Both the position numbers and the translations under genes were made by a program. From Batkoa obscura (Eukaryota; Entomophthoromycota; Entomophthoromycetes; Entomophthorales; Batkoaceae): 64,000 nucleotides of DNA. Where the stretch lies: the NCBI GenBank assembly GCA_030770535.1, contig JASVEC010000001.1:2294001-2358000 (forward strand), in the 5' to 3' direction. Of this stretch, positions 56,900 through 64,000 are shown one piece after another (the stretch's first letter is position 1; each line of letters begins with the position of its first letter). The notes beneath the pieces are model-generated. The model saw only the letters and a program-made list of their open reading frames with translations, made no database searches and had not been told where the DNA came from.

Positions 56900-58008
56900 T
56901 TATCCAACACACTTTGATAAATCCTCTGGAGGATATTTGTTTTGTAAAAACGTCATAATCCTTTTAATTGACTGTATCCATTTCCTTTGGGTTTCATCGT
57001 TAAGCACGTGAGCTATCTGATTGGAATGAATTTTTTCTCTACCACTACGTTCATGGATACCAACCATAGTAACACCAATAGGCCAAGGTGCATTACCAAT
57101 ACTTAGTCTCAAATAATAATCATTAGCTTTAGCGTATTCTCTCTGTTTGAGTTGTATAGCGATATTGACAATATATTTCAACACATCCATATCCAGAGTT
57201 TTTTTCTTTAATTGTCTAAAAAAAGGCTTGATGTAATCCGTTGTTTGCATCATTGTAGCTGCTGCTTTTTTTCCTGCTGCACTACGTTTTACTTCCTCTG
57301 AACGATTGGCTATGTCCTGTTCCCATTCTTTTAAGGCTCGCTTATAATAGATGTATACTAAACCATATGCTCGATCTGTATCGGTTCTTAATAAATCAAC
57401 TGAAAGCTCTGAAGTGTCGATGTTTAAATAAGAATAATCTTTACTTTTTTTGCTGTTTCCCTCCTTCTCCAAATTTTGATTTTTAATGTCACTGTCAATG
57501 GCTTCTAAAATATTCATAAAATCATTACGCTGTCCATCTGTTCGCTCTTCAATGAGTTCTAAGGCTCTTAAACGTAAATGACGATGACTATCTGTTTCAC
57601 CGAATAATCTTATTGGTTGATCTTTGCTCCTCAATCGACGGATTACTTCTTCTTCAGGAAGTTTGGCTATAATGGAGTCTTGCTCTTCCTATAAGAAATT
57701 AATTACTTGAATTTGGTATTTTCAGGATTTCTTACCTCTTTTTCTTTTTCATTTTCTGGCTCAGATTGCTCATCTTTATCAGCTTGTTTCTATTAAAATT
57801 AAATTCTAAATTATCTTTCAAGTCAAATTCCTATTAAGCTTACTTTTGCTTTCTCACTCTCAAGCTTTTGTTGCTTTAAATACTCCTCTTCTTGAAGCTT
57901 ATTTATATCCCCTTTTCTGAAATATTTTCTGCCTCCACTTTCTACTTTGTTGATTTGGCGCTTCTTCTTTTCAATCTCTGATTTTAATAATTCGTTTAAT
58001 GAATCCAT
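56900..58008 (-). CDS. PRP18: PRP18 pre-mRNA splicing factor
   Basis: Second-step splicing factor that stabilises U5 with the exons for exon ligation, working with Slu7. From ATG 58008: MDSLNELLKSEIEKKKRQIN, then SGGRKYFRKGDI (the SFM-like N-terminal motif), a charged linker over two small introns (KQADKDEQSEPENEKEKE), EEVIRRLRSKDQPIRLFGET (PRP4-like motif), then the all-helical Prp18 domain: KDYSYLNIDTSELSVDLLRT, QLKKKTLDMDVLKYIVNIAI, and the invariant loop RLSIGNAPWPIGVTMVGIHE followed by RSGREKI, needed for the second step. It ends YPPEDLSKCVG. About 330 residues, close to the human length. Three exons. It shares an 85-bp promoter with the NDUFAF6 gene. Confidence 0.96.
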
Positions 58009-58093
58009 TTTAAATTTAACCAGGTTAAGTTTAAATTTAACTTTTAAATTTATATAACCTTATTGGGTGACTTGCCCTTTTTTATTTTTTGAA
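58009..58093. promoter_or_regulatory. 85-bp bidirectional promoter, PRP18 / NDUFAF6
   Basis: The two ATGs point away from each other with only 85 bp between them. ATTGG at 58062-58066 is the only clear box and serves either direction. The 5' UTRs must be very short or overlapping. Confidence 0.6.
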
Positions 58094-59244
58094 ATGAAAT
58101 CGAAATTAAAAGTCAAATTGAATTTTCAATTTAACAAATGTTATACAACAGGGACAACAGCTAAACAAAGTTCAATAAATACTGAAACTTATTGTAATAA
58201 TCTGGTGAGGTAATCAAACTTGATTTTACTAAAAAATCGATTAAAAGTCGTTTAGAAATGGCGACTATGAACACTATTTAGTATCATTATTCACACCCAA
58301 GCTGGTGAGGGAAGGATATATAGCGCTGAGAGCGTTTAACTTAGAAACAAGTACGATTAAAGACCAAGTATCTAATAGTAATATTGGACAGATGCGATTT
58401 TTATTCTGGAAAGAAACAATAGATAACATTTACAAAGTAAGCAAAAATATATGTCAAAGTACATAACGATTTAATATAATATTAAGGGCAACCCGCCTCA
58501 CCAACCAGTTGCTTTAGAGTTATTTAAAGCCATTCAGTCTTCGCCTTTATCCGCTACTTTTTTCAAAAAAGTGATAAATGAAAAGGTATTTTAACTATAC
58601 ATATAGCATTACCATTTTTAGTTAACTTCAATTACAGGCCAACCAATTTAATTCTGAACACTTCAATTCTATCGAAGACTTAGATGCCTATGGAGAAAAT
58701 ACGGCCAGCAGTTTACTCTATTTACATGCAGAGCTCTTGGGTATCAGAGATGGTAAGCTTGATCACATACTCAGTCACTTAGGCAAAGCAATCGCAATCA
58801 CCAACTTAATACGGTCATTACCTTATTACTTAAGCAACAAAGAAATGATTATCCCATCACAAACTTTGGCTTTAAACACGGTTTCTCAACAGCAGATGTA
58901 TCAAGCTTTTGAAAATAAAAAGATGACAGAAAGTATGAAAAATTGTATCTTTGAAGTAGCTACCCGAGCTAACGACCATCTAATTACGGCAAATTCGATG
59001 ATGAGGGATTACCAAGATAAACAACATTTAAAATGGGGGTTCCCGGCAGTGTTATCAGGGGTAAGTTATTATTTGAATCAATTTTTATATTTTATTTATA
59101 GCTTTTTAGGTACCAACAGTTTACTTGTTGAAAAAGATGGAAGGGCTTGATTTCGATATTTTTGATCCCGGTTTTACTCAAAGAGATTGGAGGCTGCCGT
59201 ATTACCTTTGGAAACATAACCGCGGGATGACATTAGAAGTTTGA
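58094..59244 (+). CDS. NDUFAF6: NDUFAF6-like complex I assembly factor (squalene/phytoene synthase fold)
   Basis: Mitochondrial matrix factor needed early in complex I assembly. It keeps the phytoene/squalene synthase fold without the catalytic Asp-rich motifs. From ATG 58094 a basic, Ser/Thr-rich presequence (MKSKLKVKLNFQFNKCYTTG) leads to NTETYCNNLVR; after an intron comes NGDYEHYLVSLFTPKLVREG and YIALRAFNLE. Then QMRFLFWKETIDNIYK, GNPPHQPVALELFKAI, YGENTASSLLYLHAELLGIR, LSHLGKAIAITNLIRSLPYY, ATRANDHLITANSMM and FPAVLSG; the last exons give PTVYLLKKMEGLDFDIF and WRLPYYLWKHNRGM. These follow animal NDUFAF6 block by block (NPPHQPVA, YAENTQSSLLYL, DFDIFHPSL). The presence of this gene implies a functional complex I. 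Five exons; stop TGA at 59242-59244. Confidence 0.9.
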
Positions 59245-59821
59245 ATGATATAAAATAGAGCACTAAATAAAAGACTAGAACTCAATTTTTATTTTTTTAT
59301 TTTTAAATTGAGTTGTGTTATATTTACCTGTTATGTACTTTATGATTTAGGTTTTTTGGTGATTTAGTTAACAGAATGTTAGAGTCTACGAAGAAATCTG
59401 GAAGCTAAGATAGTTGATCATAAAAGGTCTTGGGTTGGGATATTAACTAATTTCATTTAAATTGAGGATAAGTGTGAAATTTTTTCTAACAAATAGATAA
59501 TCCACTCATGTGAGAGGTAGTTAGATTTATAAAACTTTGATGATAGAGAAATAACAAAAGTCTGTTGGTTATTAAAGAAAATCATTATAATGAAATATAT
59601 GGCAAATTGCTACTTTTTAGCATTCAACTAATAGTTTATTTTAATTCTATGTATAAATGATAGATAAATAACAAAATAAAATAAACTTCCAAATTTATTA
59701 TGCATGTTAGATAGAGGGGAATACTTGTAAAGAAGTGAAAAAAACTATTTGAAATCTTTCTAATATGGCAAGGATAAGAATTTATAGAAACTATATGATA
59801 AAATGGCCAAAAAAACTGATA

Positions 59822-59916
59822 CATAGTAGTTTTTTTTTGTTTCACCACTTTTTCCGTTTCTTGAGTACTATTTGAGGGGGAAAGCTGTTAGTAAAATTCT
59901 TATAAAAAACACTAGC
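59822..59916 (+). mobile_element. MITE-like element, copy 7 (decayed ends)
   Basis: Core recognisable: TTTTTGTTTCACCACTTTTT, CCGTTTCTTGAGTACTATTTG, then TTAGTAAAATTCTTATAAAA and ACACTAGC. The ATATGGGG/CCCCATAT ends are largely lost, so it is an old copy. Confidence 0.6.
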
Positions 59917-60355
59917 TTTATTGAAATTAACTGTTTTTTAGTAAGATAATTTACCTTATATAGTAAAAGCGCTCTACTAGGCTCTGTAGTAAACAATATC
60001 GATATTTGGTAGAAATAAGCTTTACTATTGAATTATATATTAGTATAGCTTTTATGTAATTATATGATTATGGTGAGAGCAAATATATAATGCATTGATT
60101 TTTTATTTTTTTATTTAATATTAGAGTTAGTTACTATAAAGGCCATATTTCAAGAAAATCAAAGCTCAAGTTTAAATTTTTATACCTATATTGTAAAATG
60201 ATAAAGAACATTCTGAATCGATAATTTTTTAAAATGAATTTTATATTTAAATCTCATAAATTTATATTAGAAATTCATACATTTATTCATACCTGCAAAT
60301 AAAATATAACTGAATATAAATATTTATTATTATTTAAATATGATATCTTAAAACA

Positions 60356-60455
60356 TTGGTACAGCGATATTTGTGATTGATTTTACTAACAATTTTTCCA
60401 TTCAAATAGTGCTTAAAAAATGGAAAAAGTGAAGCCAAAAAAAACACTCCTATAT
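60356..60455 (-). mobile_element. MITE-like element, copy 8
   Basis: About 100 bp in reverse orientation: GATTTTACTAACAATTTTTC, CATTCAAATAGTGCTTAAAA, AATGGAAAAAGTGAAGCC, then ACACTCCTATAT. The CCCCATAT end has become CTCCTATAT, and the other end has decayed. Confidence 0.65.
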
Positions 60456-61681
60456 GAATTTTAAACCCAAGGGTTAACTTCCGGTATTGATTTATTATTA
60501 AAAATGTTAAGAACAAATATTATAATTATTAATGTTTTTTAAAATAAAGTAAAATAAAATATCCCTTTGATACATTATCAAACATGATTTTTCTAAATTT
60601 AATGCTAGTTAAAAGATGAACAACAATAAAACAAAAAAAGACATTCTTGTATTTGCAAATTAAATTTTAATCAAACTGGGATGATTTTGTCTTTGACTTC
60701 AATCAAATATTTTAATAGAGTACTAGAACTCATAAGAGTTTTATTAATAAACTAATCTAATTGATGAGTCTCTGAAACGATGATAATGATCATAGGATAA
60801 ACTTTTCTCCATATTTATTTAGCTGGGATTTTTTATCTGAGTTTCAATGTACAAATACTATGATAAACAATTTTATATGTAATGTATATCCACTTAAATT
60901 TTATTAATAATTGTATTCAATAATAATATTAAGACTAAAATAATTAAAAGAGAGGGGAAAAAGCAAGAATATCTAATATAAACAAAAAGATGTAAATATT
61001 TTTTCGTACAAACTTACTATTTTAAAAACAATAATAAACCTTGATTTATTGTTTATTACATAGGTTTTCGTATGTTTGTAGTTTTCATGTGAGTAGAAAG
61101 GGTTTTTAATATACAGCTACAGCTACTAAAAAAATCAGTATTGAAATAAGCATTATTTTTAGAAATAAAGAATATTTACTGCTACGACCAGTAACTCAAT
61201 ACTCTTTATGCGCACGAAAAACTATCACCATATAAAAAACAACCTAATAATAGCATTTATTTGTATAATTTGTATTAGATGTATACTTTAATTAATCAGC
61301 GGTAACTTTATTCACAGGATTAAAGCCTAAATCAAATCTTACAAAATTTTATCCTGGTAAAATAATGAAGCTATTAGACTATTTCCAAATATAGAAACTA
61401 TTTAAAACTTTCAACCTCAACTAGCATTATTAGTATTCAATTAAAAGTCTATAATAGATATTGTAGAATGTATTGTAGTGATAAAAATAAACTATCCCCA
61501 ATTCTTGGAACTACTATTTTGAAGTAAGAAACCCACTTGTTTTAAATTCAAATGATTGAAAGAAGATACAATGAATCTATTTATAATCTAGCATCGTTTT
61601 GAAAAGGTATATAAACTCCTCTAATTTCACCAATTAAGAATATCAAAAAAACCAAATACTCCTTAATAACATATAACTAAT

Positions 61682-64000
61682 ATGCCTAATAACTCTAATA
61701 TCTACGTAAGCTTGGCCTTCTTAGCTGTATTCTCCAGTGTATGCCAAAGCGAAAAGGTTCTGGGAGCCAATACCGATTGTTTGTATAATCATAACGGCGC
61801 CTGCCAACCTTGTCCGGAACAATACTACTGGGAGAGTACCTGTCATGAAACTACAAAGCAAGAGCAGGACTTAGTTTCTGAGTTAAGGGTAAATGATACC
61901 AACAGTATTGGTTTAGAGCAATTAGGTTCTAATTTATCTTCAATGGTGGCTAGCTATTCCGAGAGTGGATCTATTTACCGTAGAACATATGGGAAAGAAG
62001 AAGAATACAATAATGACAAAAAGAAGAAAGAAGAAAAATACAATAATGACAAAAAAAAGAAAGAAGACTCTAAATATAATAAGGATACTAAGAAGAAAGA
62101 AGACCCTAAATATAGCAATGCTGATAGTAATAAGAAAGAGAAAAATGGCATCCCTATCAATTTGGGCTTTGATTTAAATTTGTTTGGTCATAAATTAGTT
62201 GATAGTGATTTAAATTTAAAATTATTTGGCAAAAACGGGCTTGTTGATGTTAAAGGCGGGGTTGACCTTTTTGATAAAAAAGTTGACACCGATTTTCAAG
62301 CTAGTTTATTAGGCAAAAAAGGTTTGTTAGATACTTCAATTGATGCTAAGGTTGGTGATAAGAAAAAAATTATCGACCTTGGTATTGATGCTAGCATTCT
62401 CAGTAATAAAGGTTTGGTCAACGCAAAGGTACAAGCTTCTATTGGTGATATTGCCAAAATTGTTGCTCAATTGGATGTTTTGGGTAAAGATGGTTTAGTG
62501 AACTCAAAGCTTAAAGTATGTATCGGAGATATTGCTGATTTATCAGCTCAAATTAATATTTTAAACAAGAATGGCCTTGTAGATGCTAACTTAAAAGCAT
62601 GCGTTGATAAAATTACTAAGATTTCGGCTGAAGCTAAACTTTTGGGCAATGACGGTGTCGCTAGTTTAAAATTAATGGCATCAATTAAAGATATCTCTTC
62701 CTTAATCCTTGAATCAAAAGTATTAAGTGTTAATGGGTTAGCTGAAGCCAAGCTGAAGGCTTCTATTGAAAAACTTGCCAAACTTGATATTGATGCAAGT
62801 GTTTTAGGCAAGAACGGTGTAGTGGATGTTAAAGCTAAAGCCTCAATCAATGGGATGGCTGACTTCATTATCAAGGCTAATATTCTTAGTGATAAAGGTT
62901 TAGCTACTGCTGACTTAAAAGCCTCTATTGGTGAAATAGTTAAATTAGCATCTCAAATTAACGTCATGGGAAGTAATGGGCTAGTTGATCTTAAATTAAA
63001 AGCTTGTGTTGATGGAATCGCTGACATAAATGCAAAACTCAACGCTCTAGGACCAAATGGATTAGTTGATTTCAAATTGAGAGCTTCAATTGCTGAAATG
63101 GCCAAACTCATGGTTGATACTAATATCCTTGGTGTTGATGGTTTAGTTGATGCTAAAGTTAAGGCCTCAATTGAGAATATCGTTAAAGTAGCTGGTGACT
63201 TGAACATTTTAGGAAAGAATGGATTGGTTGATCTGAAACTCAAAGCTTCAGTTGATGGAATAGCTGATCTTATCATTAAAGCAAATATCTTAAGCAAGCA
63301 AGGGCTAGCCAGTGCTGACTTAAAAGCCTCTATTGGTGAAATAGTTAAATTAGCATCTCAAATTAACGTCATGGGAAGTAATGGGCTAGTTGATCTTAAA
63401 TTAAAAGCTTGTGTTGATGGAATCGCTGACATAAATGCAAAACTCAACGCTCTAGGACCAAATGGATTAGTTGATTTCAAATTGAGAGCTTCAATTGCTG
63501 AAATGGCCAAACTCATGGTTGATACTAATATCCTTGGTGTTGATGGTTTAGTTGATGCTAAAGTTAAGGCCTCAATTGAGAATATCGTTAAAGTAGCTGG
63601 TGACTTGAACATTTTAGGAAAGAATGGATTGGTTGATCTGAAACTCAAAGCTTCAGTTGATGGAATAGCTGATCTTATCATTAAAGCAAATATCTTAAGC
63701 AAGCAAGGGCTAGCCAGTGCTGACTTAAAAGCCTCTATTGGTGAAATAGTTAAATTAGCATCTCAAATTAACGTCATGGGAAGTAATGGGCTAGTTGATC
63801 TTAAATTAAAAGCTTGTGTTGATGGAATCGCTGACATAAATGCAAAACTCAACGCTCTAGGACCAAATGGATTAGTTGATTTCAAATTGAGAGCTTCAAT
63901 TGCTGAAATGGCCAAACTCATGGTTGATACTAATATCCTTGGTGTTGATGGTTTAGTTGATGCTAAAGTTAAGGCCTCAATTGAGAATATCGTTAAAGTA
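61682..64000 (+). CDS. Secreted tandem-repeat protein (27-residue repeats), runs off the window
   Basis: One frame is open from ATG 61682 to the last base (773 codons) with no stop, so the 3' end is missing. A signal peptide (MPNNSNIYVSLAFLAVFSSV, cleavage likely after VCQS) precedes a short Cys-rich segment (DCLYNHNGACQPCPEQYYWE). A Lys/Glu mini-repeat follows (EEYNNDKKKKEEKYNNDKKK), then from about 62150 a long array of units of the form GLVDxKxKASIxxIAKLxxxxNILGK. Early units are 28-30 residues; from 62408 the period is exactly 27 residues. Cys appears at one fixed place in a few units (KVCIGD, KACVDK, KACVDG). I do not recognise the family. A surface, cell-wall or adhesive role is guessed from secretion and repeats only. 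The coding DNA is less AT-rich than the neighbouring genes. No introns seen. Confidence 0.85.
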   Translation, partial: MPNNSNIYVSLAFLAVFSSVCQSEKVLGANTDCLYNHNGACQPCPEQYYWESTCHETTKQEQDLVSELRVNDTNSIGLEQLGSNLSSMVASYSESGSIYRRTYGKEEEYNNDKKKKEEKYNNDKKKKEDSKYNKDTKKKEDPKYSNADSNKKEKNGIPINLGFDLNLFGHKLVDSDLNLKLFGKNGLVDVKGGVDLFDKKVDTDFQASLLGKKGLLDTSIDAKVGDKKKIIDLGIDASILSNKGLVNAKVQASIGDIAKIVAQLDVLGKDGLVNSKLKVCIGDIADLSAQINILNKNGLVDANLKACVDKITKISAEAKLLGNDGVASLKLMASIKDISSLILESKVLSVNGLAEAKLKASIEKLAKLDIDASVLGKNGVVDVKAKASINGMADFIIKANILSDKGLATADLKASIGEIVKLASQINVMGSNGLVDLKLKACVDGIADINAKLNALGPNGLVDFKLRASIAEMAKLMVDTNILGVDGLVDAKVKASIENIVKVAGDLNILGKNGLVDLKLKASVDGIADLIIKANILSKQGLASADLKASIGEIVKLASQINVMGSNGLVDLKLKACVDGIADINAKLNALGPNGLVDFKLRASIAEMAKLMVDTNILGVDGLVDAKVKASIENIVKVAGDLNILGKNGLVDLKLKASVDGIADLIIKANILSKQGLASADLKASIGEIVKLASQINVMGSNGLVDLKLKACVDGIADINAKLNALGPNGLVDFKLRASIAEMAKLMVDTNILGVDGLVDAKVKASIENIVKV
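62408..64000 (+). repeat. 81-bp coding tandem repeat with a 405-bp higher-order repeat
   Basis: Units of 81 bp follow each other in frame from 62408 to the window end (nearly 20 units). The first six are diverged. From about 62894 the pattern repeats every 405 bp (five units): blocks begin near 62894, 63299 and 63704. From 62908 on, bases match those 405 bp downstream with no difference that I can see. Confidence 0.9.

Larger units (their letters stand above)
59245..61681. other. Spacer with two MITE copies, before the repeat protein
   Basis: About 2.4 kb, very AT-rich. It carries MITE copies at 59822-59916 and 60356-60455. CCAAT at 61630-61634 is 48 bp before the next ATG. No coding stretch supported. 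Confidence 0.55.

Noticed and set aside
61975-63702. Long minus-strand open frames, including two identical 114-residue ones
   Set aside because: They are shadows of the plus-strand repeat protein; their identity simply reflects the 405-bp repeat.
1-64000. CRISPR arrays, retroelements or other capsid-bearing virus-like elements
   Set aside because: No spaced direct repeats of CRISPR type, no reverse transcriptase, integrase or capsid motifs, and no long terminal repeats were seen on either strand.

Overview
The window looks like nuclear DNA of an early-diverging (zygomycete-grade) fungus. It is very AT-rich. Genes are cut by short introns of roughly 30-110 bp with GTAAG/GTAA donors and TTAG/ATAG acceptors, and spacers are AT-rich and 0.1-2.4 kb long. 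The gene set is that of a fungus which keeps genes lost in budding yeast: DNA polymerase kappa, HP1 with a chromoshadow domain, conventional kinesin with an IAK tail, NDUFAF6, acid sphingomyelinase and a RBM26/27-type RNA-binding protein. An entomophthoroid such as Conidiobolus would fit, but that placement is inference from composition and gene style. No marker here settles it.

Layout. 1-8.7 kb: 3' end of ornithine decarboxylase, intron-dense DNA polymerase kappa (+), asparaginase with ankyrin repeats (-), AP-2 mu (+). 9.6-16.4 kb: VPS51 (+), tRNA-Trp (-), RBM26/27-like protein (+). 17.8-25.5 kb: acid sphingomyelinase (+), LisH-domain regulator (-), a lysine-rich protein with a CENP-C-like motif (+). 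27.2-38.5 kb: NIPA-type transporter (+), HP1 (+), YME1 (-), an unrecognised broken coding stretch, tRNA-Pro (-), dipeptidyl peptidase IV (-). 40.4-54.1 kb: kinesin-1 (+), 5-formyl-THF cyclo-ligase (-), UTP18 (-), SAICAR synthetase (+), delta-COP (+), EMP70/TM9SF (-). 55-59.2 kb: LRR-like relic, PRP18 (-) and NDUFAF6 (+) from a shared 85-bp promoter. 61.7 kb to the end: a secreted tandem-repeat protein open to the window edge.

These are mostly unlinked housekeeping genes, not an operon or cluster. Shared themes are vesicle traffic (AP-2 mu, VPS51, delta-COP, EMP70, kinesin), chromosome and RNA biology (pol kappa, HP1, CENP-C-motif protein, RBM26/27-like, UTP18, PRP18), mitochondrial quality and assembly (YME1, NDUFAF6), and secreted or lytic enzymes (DPP4, sphingomyelinase).

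Most notable signals: (1) a family of about 100-bp MITE-like elements with ATATGGGG/CCCCATAT ends, eight copies, all in spacers, two of them as a close inverted pair; (2) a secreted protein built of about twenty 27-residue repeats, with a five-repeat, 405-bp block copied without visible change at the window end; (3) a CCAAT box near nearly every start codon; (4) a delta-COP gene whose first coding exon is only the ATG.

Limits: exon joins were read by eye from frame, splice signals and remembered family sequences. Short exons and exact splice sites may be off by a few bases, and no alignment or database search was run.
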